DNA of 64,000 nt, taken from the NCBI GenBank assembly GCA_020344415.1, contig CP070825.1, positions 3,221,388-3,285,387 on the forward strand. The letters are read 5' to 3'. Source of the DNA: Candidatus Aminicenantota bacterium. Lineage in GTDB: Bacteria > Acidobacteriota > Aminicenantia > Aminicenantales > Aminicenantaceae. Position 1 is the first letter of the stretch. Every line of letters starts with the position of its first letter. The translations under genes and the position numbers were made by a program. Shown here piece after piece: positions 8,807 through 18,678 of this stretch. The notes under the pieces were generated by a model. That model saw nothing but the letters and a program-made list of their open reading frames with translations. It made no database searches and was not told where the DNA came from.

Positions 8807-10195
8807 TCACTTTTGGAATCTGTGGATCCAACCGCTGAAAAAGGCTATGGCTATGGCAATTATGATGGAAGCGAATCCGATGGAGTATGTGAGGGGGATG
8901 CCGAAATTATGGATTAAAATCGGAGCTGCCGCTGTAATAAATCCTCCACCCATCATGGGTTCATAAAGAATCTGCTTGAAGCCGAAGGATTTGGCCGCCG
9001 GTGTCTTGAAGTGAGGATCGGCAACACGCAGCAACAGAAGACCCAGCGCTGTGACTCCTGTCTGCATACCGTATTCGGTAATGCCTCGTTCAAACCAGGC
9101 ATCGGGAAGCATACGTGGGGCAATAAACCATGTGGCAAAAAGTACCCAGGCCAGGCCGACAAACATCAAGGCTGAAAAAGGAAGGAAATAGGCAAAAAAC
9201 ACGTCCAGCTTGATGGATGCGATTGCTGATATAACCAAAAAATCGAGCGCCAGCCCCAAAATACGGTCGAATGTCCGTCTATCCAGATACTTGGAGAGGC
9301 CGGTTTTGCTGGCAAAAATCTGAATGAAAAGCCCTCCCAGCATGGCCAGTGGAAAGAGTGGAAAGGCTCTGAACAGATCGGGCTCCATGTTGGCGCTCAG
9401 GCTTTTGATGCCCTTGAGCATATACCACCCAATCAGAATCGCCACGCCTACAAACGCGGAATGAAAGGCAAAGGGTTCGAGCGCATCTGGAGAGACGGTG
9501 GTGATCGAACCGTGAGTCCTCTTTTCTGGAGGGATCAGACCGCGAATTTCCGCCACGGTCAGTTGTTTCGGGGATTTTATGACTTTGGTGTAGCCTCGCC
9601 TGGCGGCCAGATTGATCATAGTCATGCCGAAGACCACAGCGCTAATGACACCGATTGTAGCAGACATTAAACCTAGGTCAGACCCCGCTTGAAAGCCGAG
9701 CTGGTCGAATGTTTCAGCCATCCCGGAGGCGGTCCCGTGCCCTCCGGAGAAGCCGATTTCGAGAAGGCATCCGAAAAAATGAGGAACGCCGAATACCGGC
9801 GCGAGGAAAATAACGGAAATTCCCACACCAATCATATACTGCCCCATGCCGACCAGCCACCCGTAGCATAACTGCGGGCCTCCATCTTTCCAGATCGTCT
9901 TAAGGGAAGGAATGGAAAAACCGAGAAACAGGCAGGCAAACACTACATTGATCAATCGGCCCGGATACAGAGACCAGGAGTTCATTATTTCCTGGGGAAT
10001 AAAGGTGAAGAGGAATTTCCCGCAGATATAAGGCCCGAGAATCAATCCGATAAACCCAGCAATGACAGATGCCGGTAAAAATAGTCTTTGAAGAAAGACC
10101 AGTCTTGCACGCAGATATTTACCGATAAGAAGAAGGAGACTCAACCAACAAATATCTATCATCAGATTTGTGAGTTGAGTGCCAGTTATTTCCAT
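8807..10195 (-). CDS. gltS: Sodium/glutamate symporter, GltS family
   Basis: 462 aa, strongly hydrophobic, with about ten membrane segments and the two-fold internal symmetry of GltS (ESS family). The N-terminus (LMIDICWLSLLLLIGKYLR), the GGHGTASGMAETF signature after the first half and the C-terminal FITAAAPIL are family-like. It is expected to import glutamate with Na+. It lies 15 bp downstream of a second glutamate-type transporter (gltP) and is presumably co-transcribed. Sampled lines of this gene are about 55% GC by hand count, against about 35% in ftsK, hinting at transfer. Confidence 0.9.
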   Translation of the reverse strand: MEITGTQLTNLMIDICWLSLLLLIGKYLRARLVFLQRLFLPASVIAGFIGLILGPYICGKFLFTFIPQEIMNSWSLYPGRLINVVFACLFLGFSIPSLKTIWKDGGPQLCYGWLVGMGQYMIGVGISVIFLAPVFGVPHFFGCLLEIGFSGGHGTASGMAETFDQLGFQAGSDLGLMSATIGVISAVVFGMTMINLAARRGYTKVIKSPKQLTVAEIRGLIPPEKRTHGSITTVSPDALEPFAFHSAFVGVAILIGWYMLKGIKSLSANMEPDLFRAFPLFPLAMLGGLFIQIFASKTGLSKYLDRRTFDRILGLALDFLVISAIASIKLDVFFAYFLPFSALMFVGLAWVLFATWFIAPRMLPDAWFERGITEYGMQTGVTALGLLLLRVADPHFKTPAAKSFGFKQILYEPMMGGGFITAAAPILIHNFGIPLTYSIGFASIIIAIAIAFFSGWIHRFQK

Positions 10196-10210
10196 TAAAT
10201 GTTTCCTGCC

Positions 10211-11608
10211 TTAGTTCTGTGGCGGATGGAGTTCTTTCTCTGTATGGGCGATGACTGTTGCCGCAGCAACATCGCCTGTTATGTTGATAACGGTTCGGGA
10301 CATATCCAGTATTCGTTCCACCCCCAGGATGAGTGCAATGCCTTCTAAGGGAATCCCCACCTGTTTGAGCACGATAACCAGCATGAGAACACCCATAGCC
10401 GGTGCTCCTGCTGCTCCGATGGATGCGAGGGTTGCCGTGAGGATGATGGCTAACTGGTCGCCGAGCGCCAAGTCCATACCATACACCTGGGCGATGAAAA
10501 TGGCGGTTACTCCTTGATAGAGAGCAGTCCCGTTCATATTTATGGTAGCACCCAGCGGAAGGACGAAACTGGAGATCTGTTTGGAGACGCCAATGTTGTC
10601 TTCTGCACATTCCATGGTGACGGGCAGTGTCGCGGAGCTTGAGCAAGTACTGAAGGCAATCAATTGAGCCTGCGTAATTCCTTTCCAGAACTTGAAATAG
10701 GGATATTTTGTCAAGAGCGTGACGACTGCCGGATAAGTAAAGGCGAGGATGGCCAGGCCTCCAATAACGACCGCACAGTATCGCACGAGCGACATCAGTA
10801 TTTCCACGCCGAATGTTCCGACAACTGCAGCAATGAGCGCAAAGACCGCATACGGCGCGATTTTTATCACAATCTCGACGATCTTTACCATGATATCGTT
10901 AATCGCTTCGAAAAAGGAAATGACCGGTTTCATTTTTTCCTTGCTGAGAAGGGAAATGACTACACCCATAAACATCGCAATAAAGATGACCTGCAGCATA
11001 TTGGCCTGGACAAATGAACCGGCCGGATTATCAGGAATGATGTTGATGAGGACTTCCCCTATTCCAGGTCTCTCTTCGGCGCGAATTGCCTGCATACCTG
11101 CAGTCTCCCCGTAGCTAGCCTTGAGTTCAGCTTGAACAGAGTCAGGGATGTTGCTGCCCGGTTTTAGGGTGTTTGCCAGAAGGAGGCCGAGGGCAACGGC
11201 CGACACATAATAGGCAATATAGAAAGCGAAAGTTTTGCCGCCGACGCGTCCAAGTTTGCGCAGATCACCGAGAGATGCAACGCCAACGAGTAAAGAGGCA
11301 AAAATCAGAGGGATAACAACCATTTTAATCAATCGGATAAATGCTGTCCCCACTGGACGGATAACTCCAGCATCTGGGCCGTAGATCAGTCCAGCGACAG
11401 CACCGAGGATCAATCCCACAAAGATCTGTGTTGGTATGCCGGTGCGGCGAAGGGTTGTTAAAATCAATATAACAATAGCAGCAAGTAGCAGCAGGGTCTG
11501 GATGATTTTGATGCTAAGAGCGTCTGCCGGGTGGCCCAGAGCAAAGGAAATAACACAGAAGACAGTGGCGACAACAGCGCCGAGGATTCGCCTCATATGA
11601 CGCTTCAT
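10211..11608 (-). CDS. gltP: Dicarboxylate/amino acid:cation symporter (DAACS family, GltP/GltT/DctA type)
   Basis: 465 aa. The re-entrant loop motif SSSATLPVTMEC and the NMNGTALYQG segment in helix 7 are hallmarks of the Glt/DAACS fold, with IPLIFASLL in the N-terminal half. Such transporters take up glutamate/aspartate or C4-dicarboxylates with Na+ or H+. The paired GltS downstream makes glutamate/aspartate the more likely substrate. It is the first gene of a two-gene transcript driven by the promoter at 11676-11704. The composition is GC-richer than the surrounding genes. Confidence 0.9.
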   Translation of the reverse strand: MKRHMRRILGAVVATVFCVISFALGHPADALSIKIIQTLLLLAAIVILILTTLRRTGIPTQIFVGLILGAVAGLIYGPDAGVIRPVGTAFIRLIKMVVIPLIFASLLVGVASLGDLRKLGRVGGKTFAFYIAYYVSAVALGLLLANTLKPGSNIPDSVQAELKASYGETAGMQAIRAEERPGIGEVLINIIPDNPAGSFVQANMLQVIFIAMFMGVVISLLSKEKMKPVISFFEAINDIMVKIVEIVIKIAPYAVFALIAAVVGTFGVEILMSLVRYCAVVIGGLAILAFTYPAVVTLLTKYPYFKFWKGITQAQLIAFSTCSSSATLPVTMECAEDNIGVSKQISSFVLPLGATINMNGTALYQGVTAIFIAQVYGMDLALGDQLAIILTATLASIGAAGAPAMGVLMLVIVLKQVGIPLEGIALILGVERILDMSRTVINITGDVAAATVIAHTEKELHPPQN

Positions 11609-11675
11609 CGTTCCTCCTTTTTATTCTGTTCTAACGGCACTTTCTTTCGGTGATATAGCAAAAATGTGAAAAACT

Positions 11676-11704
11676 ATAATATCGACTCATTCCTCTTAAG
11701 TCAA
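11676..11704 (-). promoter_or_regulatory. Sigma-70-type promoter for gltP-gltS
   Basis: On the minus strand TTGACT (11704-11699), a 17-bp spacer and TATTAT (11681-11676) form a near-consensus promoter. The predicted start site near 11669 leaves about 60 nt of leader before gltP. Confidence 0.6.
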
Positions 11705-12163
11705 TAAAAGTAAAAGGAGCATAGGCATCTCCATTTCCGTGATAAAAGCATGATTTCGGAAATCCTTCTACTCCCTTCGGATTTTTCACGCCATTCCCTC
11801 ACTGTCCTGAGCTCTCTCAAACATCCTCGGCGCCCGCCTTGGTCGGATTCCGTCGAAGGACAGCTCGGGAAGGATAAATCTTCAATGTCGCTTCCGGAAT
11901 TTCCAAAATAATCTCAGCTGTCACGGCCTCGGAGATGTTTCCAAAAGGAATCGAATATCAGCGATTGACATTCTTTGATTTATTGCCTCTGTCTATTCGT
12001 TGCTCTTATTTAGATAGAAGATGAGAATAAAATGCAAAATATTGAGATGAGATTCTATGATGATGTGAGAGGGTGATACTAATGGGAGCGTCTCCTTATT
12101 ATATAATGATGTGTGAGCGGTGGCGCCTATGGGAACGTCCCCAAATCTTCAAATTTTTATGAA
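11705..12163. other. Gene-free spacer with repeat fragments
   Basis: No gene recognised. It contains CTGTCCTGAGC...GAAGGACAGCTC inverted words near 11807-11865 and two GGGAGCGTCTCC / GGGAACGTCCCC words (about 12086 and 12131). A third GGGAACGTCCCC occurs at about 15328. These look like small palindromic repeats. Confidence 0.4.
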
Positions 12164-13240
12164 TTAAAAACGGAAGATCAGTCCTAGCCCCCATTCAGTC
12201 CCGCCTAAGTTTACTGTCAAATCCTCTATCGTGGTCTTTATCATGTTATATTTGAAATAAAGCTTTGCGGAAAGAAAGCCACTGAAGTGATAATAGGTGC
12301 CTCCTTGAACATGGAATCCCACTTCAGAATCACTGATGGACGCCAAGGGAAACTCTCCTGAATAACTCTCTTTATAATATATATAATCGACTCCTGGGCC
12401 CAAAAAAGGTGTGATGTTTTCCAGGTCTATTAAGTATCTTAAGGATAAGGAGATATCTGTCATCCTGAGACTTATGTCCTCTTCCAAAAAAGTAGTCTTT
12501 CCTGAGTCCTGCATGTGTTTGAAGCTTATCCAAACATCCAAAAATTTTAAAGGAAGCGTAAAGGAGGACTCCCCACCGAAGATAAAAGTGGATTTGCCGT
12601 AGGTTTCTTGAAAAGCTTCATCTTGCATGAAGTAAAGACCGGTCACAACCCCGATTGAAAATCTCTTTTCTTCTTTTATCTCCTCCCAGGGCTCTTCTAT
12701 TACATCCTCAACTTTCGGTGCAGTCTTTTCAGGCTCTTTCTCTTCTTTTGCTGGGGTGGTTTTTTCTTCAACTGTTGGAGGCGTTTTCTCAGGTGGCTTG
12801 GCTTCTTTTTTGATTTCAACTGGAGGTTTTATCTCTTTTTTTAATTCCTCTGTTTTTATCACCCTGAAAGAAATCTCCAGTCCAGCATCTACTTCCTTTA
12901 TTTCATATTGCGGGAGTTCCTCTTCGAGATCAAAAACAAGTCTATGGATGTCAGGTTCGGGCCTTCCTATCCGGATTCTTTTCACTTGAAAGCTATTGAT
13001 ATCCATAGATCGTCTTGGCAAGAATTCATCCACATTCATAAAATCTATAACTAGTCGATTGGGACCTATTAAGGTAAAACTCTCATAAGATATTCCTCTA
13101 TCAAATTCTATGAGTACAGAAAGTCGGCTTTCCAATTTTTGTATGCTGATTTTCTTTATTATTTTCGATTGTCCTGCCTGAGCCAATAATGTCGCAGACA
13201 TAAATGTTATCAGAACAGGTAGCAAAATATTTTTTTTCAT
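12164..13240 (-). CDS. Secreted AMIN-domain protein fused to an outer-membrane beta-barrel
   Basis: 358 aa. A signal peptide (residues 1-22, ending AQAG) is followed by an AMIN domain (~28-120) with VLIEFDRGISYESF and VIDFMN, as in type IV pilus secretin partners and AmiC, where it binds peptidoglycan. A Pro/Glu/Lys linker (~125-195) leads to a C-terminal barrel of alternating hydrophobic strands that ends in an aromatic, LIFRF, the usual outer-membrane insertion signal. It may bridge the cell wall and outer membrane. It lies 41 bp downstream of the transglutaminase-like gene, likely the same transcript. The assignment of AMIN is by motif resemblance. Confidence 0.7.
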   Translation of the reverse strand: MKKNILLPVLITFMSATLLAQAGQSKIIKKISIQKLESRLSVLIEFDRGISYESFTLIGPNRLVIDFMNVDEFLPRRSMDINSFQVKRIRIGRPEPDIHRLVFDLEEELPQYEIKEVDAGLEISFRVIKTEELKKEIKPPVEIKKEAKPPEKTPPTVEEKTTPAKEEKEPEKTAPKVEDVIEEPWEEIKEEKRFSIGVVTGLYFMQDEAFQETYGKSTFIFGGESSFTLPLKFLDVWISFKHMQDSGKTTFLEEDISLRMTDISLSLRYLIDLENITPFLGPGVDYIYYKESYSGEFPLASISDSEVGFHVQGGTYYHFSGFLSAKLYFKYNMIKTTIEDLTVNLGGTEWGLGLIFRF

Positions 13241-13281
13241 GTTCTACAGATTCGCCTCCATTTTGGAAGGATTAGTATCTT

Positions 13282-15186
13282 TTATTTGAGTATTTCAAAG
13301 CTTTCGAGGATCTTTAAAAAAAGAGGTCTTAGTTCAGCAAAACTCTCCTTGACAGTGATAAATGCGAATAGATATGCATTAGTACCGTCGATTAATAAAC
13401 AGTTCTCGTTGAAAATTATTGATTCATCCTTCCTGCTCTGCTGGAATACAGCTCTAGGTGCTTTCTGACCTGCAATTTCTACTTCCCCTTCCTCGTGCTT
13501 TTCGAAGTCTTGGACCATCCGTGATACAGCGTTCATCCGTCCATCCAAAATGACCTTCGCCGAAGTGCCCTGAGGCACAGCGAAGAGAACGAGGGCAAAC
13601 TCTACTCCTTTCTCTTCTGAATTTATCTCGACGACAGCAACTCCGCCCTTTTCAGTTTCATTTAAGGACCAGGAATTATCTGGAGCAGAGATTTTACAAG
13701 AAAAAGTCTTATTGAAGTAGGTATGATTGAATATCCCCGTCTCAATCTCTTCTATGGTTTCACTTTCCTCTTCTTCAAAGTCTAGGATCTCAATGCTCAA
13801 ATTATCCACCAGTTTCCATCGGATATCCTGGGTGCCCATGACTGTCGGGCTGTCGATGAATTTTAAATGAGAAGGCCCGGCTACGAATATGCCTGCTGAG
13901 GGATCGACTGCGATCCAACCCTCAAGCCAGACTTCATTCCACATGTGGCCGAGCCAAAGATTTCCCTGGTTGACCTCTCCCAAAGCTATTTTGGTGGGGA
14001 TTCCTGCTGCCCTTGCAAGAGAAGCAAAAATGATTGCGAACTCTGAGCACTTCCCTCTTTTCTTCTCGAGAACTTCAGGACCAGAGAGGGTTTCTAAGAT
14101 TAAATCTGTTTTTATGTTGGCCTTGATCCACTGGAGAATATTCTGGACAATTAGTTTCGCATCTAGTTCCCCCATTCGAATCTCTGATAGCTGTTGTTGA
14201 ATGGAGGGGTCATTCGGCTTTATGTATTCTGTTTCCTCTAGAAAGGGGGCAAATTTTTCATCTTGGATAGGGGTTTCGATTTCTACTGAAGGGGCAGTTG
14301 GCCTTGTAAACTCAAGAATCACTTCATACTCGTCGTCCGATGATGTTTGTTTAGCCATCTTCTGGCGGTTATCTTCAAAATTGAATTTTTCAAAGGGAAT
14401 ATCGGTCCACTTTACTTGGACCTGAGCCTTAACGACATTGTAAACATTAGGGAAAGTTTTCTGGCTTCTTACTGTCAAGGTATAGCCATCAGCCGTGTTG
14501 AGATAGTCAATATTCTGTGCGTCTCCGGCATCTGTTAGGTAAGCCTGCATATGGAGTTCGACATGTTCAATATTCCTAATTCGACCCTGGCGGTCGATGC
14601 GGTACTTGCTAGTGGCTAAGTCAGTTACAGTCGCTGCTACTCCTGTTCGATCCGCTCCAGTGATTTCTATCTGAGCTTCACTGACTGTAACCTCTACGGG
14701 ATCGAAGATCTTAAGAGTAAAGATCTTTTCGCTTTCTCTTTTGAGAATCACATCTGCTAATACTACATCGAAATAAGTCTCTTCGAAGGGAATCTCACGT
14801 TTAATCACCTTCCCTTCTTCATCCTCGATTGCGAGTTGTAACAGACCATCCTTATATTCGCCCGAGATATGGGCTTTCTTCACTTCAAATTGGACATGAA
14901 AATCTAGAGAGATAGGACGCAAATCTGCATCGACAATATATGTGCCCACTTGAATCATGTCCTGTGGGTTTTGTCCAACAAGGTCCATCTTTGCGCGACG
15001 GTCAATATGATATTCAATATTTCCGTTTTCAAGTTTCTGGATTGTTATGTGCTCGTATGAGAATCCTGTCCCCTTTCTTTGTGTTTTTAGCCAGTAATCT
15101 CTAGATTGGGCAAAACCTGAAGTTGCAGTGAAAAAGACAAATATAGTAAGAACGAGGAGAAGGATTACAATAAGTTTTGATTTCAT
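13282..15186 (-). CDS. Secreted transglutaminase-like (papain-fold) protein
   Basis: 634 aa with a signal peptide (about 1-26). The transglutaminase core sits at about residues 340-450: GKCSEFAIIFASLARAAGIP gives the nucleophilic Cys (~377), GHMWNEVWLEG the His (~413) and AVDPSAG the Asp (~427). The long N-terminal half and the C-terminal ~150 residues are beta-rich and of unknown role. In bacteria such proteins act as periplasmic peptidases or in envelope crosslinking; the activity here is not decided. It is transcribed with the AMIN-barrel gene, which supports an envelope function. Confidence 0.8.
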   Translation of the reverse strand: MKSKLIVILLLVLTIFVFFTATSGFAQSRDYWLKTQRKGTGFSYEHITIQKLENGNIEYHIDRRAKMDLVGQNPQDMIQVGTYIVDADLRPISLDFHVQFEVKKAHISGEYKDGLLQLAIEDEEGKVIKREIPFEETYFDVVLADVILKRESEKIFTLKIFDPVEVTVSEAQIEITGADRTGVAATVTDLATSKYRIDRQGRIRNIEHVELHMQAYLTDAGDAQNIDYLNTADGYTLTVRSQKTFPNVYNVVKAQVQVKWTDIPFEKFNFEDNRQKMAKQTSSDDEYEVILEFTRPTAPSVEIETPIQDEKFAPFLEETEYIKPNDPSIQQQLSEIRMGELDAKLIVQNILQWIKANIKTDLILETLSGPEVLEKKRGKCSEFAIIFASLARAAGIPTKIALGEVNQGNLWLGHMWNEVWLEGWIAVDPSAGIFVAGPSHLKFIDSPTVMGTQDIRWKLVDNLSIEILDFEEEESETIEEIETGIFNHTYFNKTFSCKISAPDNSWSLNETEKGGVAVVEINSEEKGVEFALVLFAVPQGTSAKVILDGRMNAVSRMVQDFEKHEEGEVEIAGQKAPRAVFQQSRKDESIIFNENCLLIDGTNAYLFAFITVKESFAELRPLFLKILESFEILK

Positions 15187-15556
15187 TTTTTCCTCCCTCT
15201 ATCTGGCATTATACGATTTTCAATGACAAGTACAAATATTATTTTTAATATCGGAACTCTTTCTGAAAAGGACATACTTTCTTTTCAGGTTTCTTTCTCA
15301 ATATTAGAGAGATAGGGTGTCCCTTTCGGGAACGTCCCCACAGCGTCCCCGCAGGAAATGAATAAGCTTTAAAAAGGTTTCTAGAGTAAAGGTTTTGGTT
15401 TTATTTGCCCTTTTTCTATAAGGGGTTTTATTGTATTAACTGTCTTACAAATTTTTCTTGTTTTCTTTGGGCTTTTTAGCAGCTAATTACTTATACTGGA
15501 TTCGCTGCTAATAGAACCGGTCTCAGTGTTCCTTTCTTTAAAAGTTACTTCTCGAA
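15187..15556. other. Gene-free AT-rich spacer
   Basis: Apart from a GGGAACGTCCCC word (about 15328) shared with 12.1 kb, followed by a second GCGTCCCC, nothing is recognised. Confidence 0.4.
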
Positions 15557-15988
15557 CTAGAATTTAACACAAAATCCAAACCTGCCTTTGGAGTCCATAT
15601 CACTTCTCAAAGGATGAATGATCTCTGTAAAAAGAAACAAGAAGTTGGTTCCTATGGATACGTAGGGATACTGATATCCTTTGTTCCTGGAAAACTGATA
15701 ACCCGCGCCTCCATAAAACCTGAAAATGAGTATCTTTCGAGGAATGAAATAGGCAGCTCCCACTTGAAACTCGAGATCTTTGGTTGAACTGCGGTAATCC
15801 AGGTTCCCTGTTGCATAGAGATTATCGAAGAGATAATGTTTGTAGCCCAAGCTTGCAGGCCTAAGAAAGAAAGAGAATGTCAGGTAGTTTTTTGATGAAG
15901 AACTCTTAACTGTTTTAGCGAAGATTCCAGTGGAGCTAGCCAAGATGATGCATGCCCCCAAAACACTGATTATTAGTACTTTTTTCAT
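15557..15988 (-). CDS. Small predicted outer-membrane beta-barrel protein, unknown function
   Basis: 143 aa with a signal peptide (residues 1-24, ending IFAKT). The mature part is a run of amphipathic strands with paired aromatics (NLYATGNLDYRS, FRFYGGAGYQFS) and ends VKF, with a C-terminal Phe. That pattern suits a small barrel or an OmpX/OmpW-like fold. I do not recognise a named family. It is monocistronic by spacing. Confidence 0.6.
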   Translation of the reverse strand: MKKVLIISVLGACIILASSTGIFAKTVKSSSSKNYLTFSFFLRPASLGYKHYLFDNLYATGNLDYRSSTKDLEFQVGAAYFIPRKILIFRFYGGAGYQFSRNKGYQYPYVSIGTNFLFLFTEIIHPLRSDMDSKGRFGFCVKF

Positions 15989-16506
15989 TTCTCCCTCCGT
16001 TTTTTTGTTTGGATTGAGAAATAGTGCAATTATTGTGCCAATTCATTTTTCCCTCATTTCAGGTCTTTTTTTTGTCCTCAATGGTGGACAGGTGTAAAAA
16101 AAATTAATAGTTTTTGATTTTTAGGGTAAGATCTTTAGGCCTCAACTCTGTTTATATCTTCTTTGCTTTTTTATTTATTCGCTGGAACTTCAGGATTATA
16201 AAGAGAAAAGGCTGCTGGTCAGGATGGGCAAGTAGGTGATTTTGCTGAGTTTGACTTCTTATCTATCCCATGCTAAAAAAGGGGACAGGCTACTTTTTAT
16301 TCAAAAGAAGAGCTTGCCACACTTTGCTCGCAACGATATCCTTCAGGTGGGCTTGATGAATCAAGCCCCTACATAAACAGGGCGAGATTGCTTCGCTTCG
16401 TTCGCAATGACAATTATAAATATTGAAAAGCAGCCTGTCCCTTTTTTAGCTAGAAGGGAAGGGATTCCTAGTCAGGATAGGCGAGTAATCAACAAGGAGG
16501 TTAACG
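15989..16506. repeat. Gene-free spacer containing a composite repeat island (16274-16447)
   Basis: A GGGGACAGGCTACTTTTT arm (16281-16298) and an inverted AAGCAGCCTGTCCCTTTTTT arm (about 16428-16447) enclose an inverted C palindrome (GGGCTTGATGAATCAAGCCC, 16349-16368) and an inverted B module (GAGATTGCTTCGCTTC...GCAATG, 16384-16409). The whole can fold as one long hairpin with two internal stems. The rest (15989-16270) shows nothing. The aminotransferase ribosome site AAGGAGG is at 16495-16501. Confidence 0.7.
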
Positions 16507-17871
16507 ATGAATTTCAGTGCTTTATCATTCCCTGATGCCCCTTTAATTAAGGCTCCGCCGCCGGGTCCAAAGTCAAAAGCGTATCTCGATTATCAGTCTT
16601 CCCATGAGGGCGCGGCTGTCTCGTACCCAAAGGGAATTCCAATGGCTATCAGGCGTGCCAAAGGGGCTACTGTGGAGGATGTAGACGGCAATCTATATAT
16701 CGATTTTTTTGGCGGGGCAGGCGTGATGAACGTCGGGCACTCAAATCCAGAGGTGATTGAGGCGGCATCAAAACAGCTGGTTGAGCTCACACATTCCCTT
16801 GATATTCCCAATCCAGCGCGAAAGAAATTAGTTGAAACCCTTCTTTCTCTCCTCCCTGAACCCTTGAACAAACTTTTTTTTGGAGGGCCCACCGGCTCCG
16901 ATGCAGTAGAGGTGGCGGTGAAACTTGCTAAGCATAATACGCGCCGCATCCCGATGATAGCTTTTGAGGGTGCCTATCATGGAATGAGTGCTGGAGCCCT
17001 TTCGCTCTCCAGCAGGCTGGGTTTCAAAGAGGATTTTCTTCCCCTTGTTCCCGAGGTTCACTTTGTTCCCTACGCCTATTGCTATCGCTGTGCTTTTAGG
17101 AAAGAACCTGATACGTGTGACCTGGATTGTGCGCAATATTTAGAGCATATACTCGACGACCCACATTCTGGAGTGGGGAAGCCCGCCGCAGTTATTGTTG
17201 AGGCGATCCAAGGGGAGGGAGGTTCAATTGTCCCTCCTGACGGATTTTTCCCATTAATCAGAGAAGCATGCGACAAGCATGATGTTCTGATGATTGTGGA
17301 TGAGATCCAGGCAGGTCTCTGCCGTACAGGTAAGATGTTTGCCTTCGAGCATACAGGAGTTATCCCGGACATTGTGACTCTGAGCAAAGGCCTTGGGGGT
17401 GCAGGCTTTCCAATCGCCTGCACTGCTTATAAAGAAAAACTTGATACATGGCCTCAGGGCAAGCATATCGGTACCTTTCGTGGCAATGCAATTGCTTATG
17501 CGGGTGGCAATGCAGCCTTAAATTTTATGGTAGAGAATAACCTTGCTGAGCACTCCCTAAGTCTTGGAAATTCGATGCTTTCCTGGCTCATAGAGATAGA
17601 AAGGGAATCAACGATAGTTGGGGAAGCCCGCGGAAAAGGCTTGATGTTGGGAATAGAGCTTGTCAAAGAGAAAGATTCTAAAGAGCCTGCTCCAGAACTG
17701 GCCAACAGAGTGAGAGCCTTTTGCCACCGCCACGGACTCATGATAGAGCTCGGAGGTCATTATTCGAACGTAGCCCGATTCCTTCCACCTCTTGTGTTGA
17801 CAGAAGAGTTGGCGGTCAAAGGCATAGAGATTTTCGAGGATGCGATAAAAAATGCAGAAAAATCACTATAA
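16507..17871 (+). CDS. Class III PLP-dependent aminotransferase (or related amino-acid racemase)
   Basis: 454 aa. The fold-type I class III signatures are clear: PTGSDAVEVAVKLAK, EGAYHGMSAGALSLS, the cofactor Asp in MIVDEIQAGLCRTG, and LSKGLGGAGFP with the Schiff-base Lys near residue 292. The N-terminus with PPPGPKSKAYLDYQ resembles a subgroup that includes the archaeal broad-specificity amino-acid racemases as well as 4-aminobutyrate and diaminobutyrate transaminases, so the reaction is not fixed. A consensus AAGGAGG lies just upstream of the ATG. It is cytoplasmic. Convergent with the HAMP-domain gene. Confidence 0.85.
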   Translation: MNFSALSFPDAPLIKAPPPGPKSKAYLDYQSSHEGAAVSYPKGIPMAIRRAKGATVEDVDGNLYIDFFGGAGVMNVGHSNPEVIEAASKQLVELTHSLDIPNPARKKLVETLLSLLPEPLNKLFFGGPTGSDAVEVAVKLAKHNTRRIPMIAFEGAYHGMSAGALSLSSRLGFKEDFLPLVPEVHFVPYAYCYRCAFRKEPDTCDLDCAQYLEHILDDPHSGVGKPAAVIVEAIQGEGGSIVPPDGFFPLIREACDKHDVLMIVDEIQAGLCRTGKMFAFEHTGVIPDIVTLSKGLGGAGFPIACTAYKEKLDTWPQGKHIGTFRGNAIAYAGGNAALNFMVENNLAEHSLSLGNSMLSWLIEIERESTIVGEARGKGLMLGIELVKEKDSKEPAPELANRVRAFCHRHGLMIELGGHYSNVARFLPPLVLTEELAVKGIEIFEDAIKNAEKSL

Positions 17872-17945
17872 AATTTGATCTTGGGAAGGGAATATTGTCA
17901 GGAATCTATCGAAAACATGGGTGGATGTTTATCTGAATGAAACGC

Positions 17946-18584
17946 TTACATTGATGGGACGGCAGATTCTTGTTCCTCCTTTCCCTCGTCACTCAAGCGG
18001 AAATATTGGGTCTTGTCCATCAGGTTTTCAAGATGCTGTCGATGTGAATGCAGAGATTGTTGGTGTACCTCTTTCCAGCTATCCATCTGCTTCAATGAAT
18101 TCTCCAAGTCATCTAATGACCTGAGTGCATTCTGACCGACTTCCTGGATGCTTCCCCAGTTCTTAGCAAGCACATCCATCATACCGTTGATTATTTCCTC
18201 CTCCCGCTTGAGGTAATCCTTTTTTCTCAACTTCACCCGGAAATTCAGATCTCCCTTTGTTATTCTTGAAAAAGCCCATCGAAAGCGGTAAAGAGGTCCG
18301 ATGACCTTATGGAAAGTTCGGAATGAATGGATACTTAGAATGCAGACCAAGGCAATAATAGCAGGCCATGCCCGCGTATGGAGGGTAAGTATTCTCTGGG
18401 CTGCGGCTCCACGAATTTCCATGCTCAGGTCTTCATTGCTAAGAGCCATGACGTCTGGTAAAAACAGCATGAGTCCCATAAAGATAATGATTATCATTCC
18501 ATAGGAAAGAATCATCGTCAGAAATTTATATTGAATCGTTCGATCAACGATCGGAAATTTTCGACGTTTTGGTCTTTTATTCAT
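17946..18584 (-). CDS. Membrane protein with HAMP-like region and coiled coil
   Basis: 212 aa. Two membrane helices (about 22-45 and 73-90) enclose a short periplasmic loop. VIGPLYRFRWAFSRITKGDLNFRVKLRKKD has the layout of a HAMP/P-type linker, followed by a predicted coiled coil to the end. It has no kinase, cyclase or methyl-accepting output domain. It lies 95 bp downstream of the lipoprotein gene in a same-strand group with an HD-GYP receptor and a pseudopilin, so it may tune that signalling. The function is unknown. Confidence 0.65.
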   Translation of the reverse strand: MNKRPKRRKFPIVDRTIQYKFLTMILSYGMIIIIFMGLMLFLPDVMALSNEDLSMEIRGAAAQRILTLHTRAWPAIIALVCILSIHSFRTFHKVIGPLYRFRWAFSRITKGDLNFRVKLRKKDYLKREEEIINGMMDVLAKNWGSIQEVGQNALRSLDDLENSLKQMDSWKEVHQQSLHSHRQHLENLMDKTQYFRLSDEGKEEQESAVPSM

Positions 18585-18678
18585 TGCGCCTCCTCGAAAG
18601 AATAAGAGTTTGCTTTTTTAATAATTTGCAATTTTTTCCCTCTCTGTCCTAGGCTTTTTCTCCAAGAATATATCCTTG

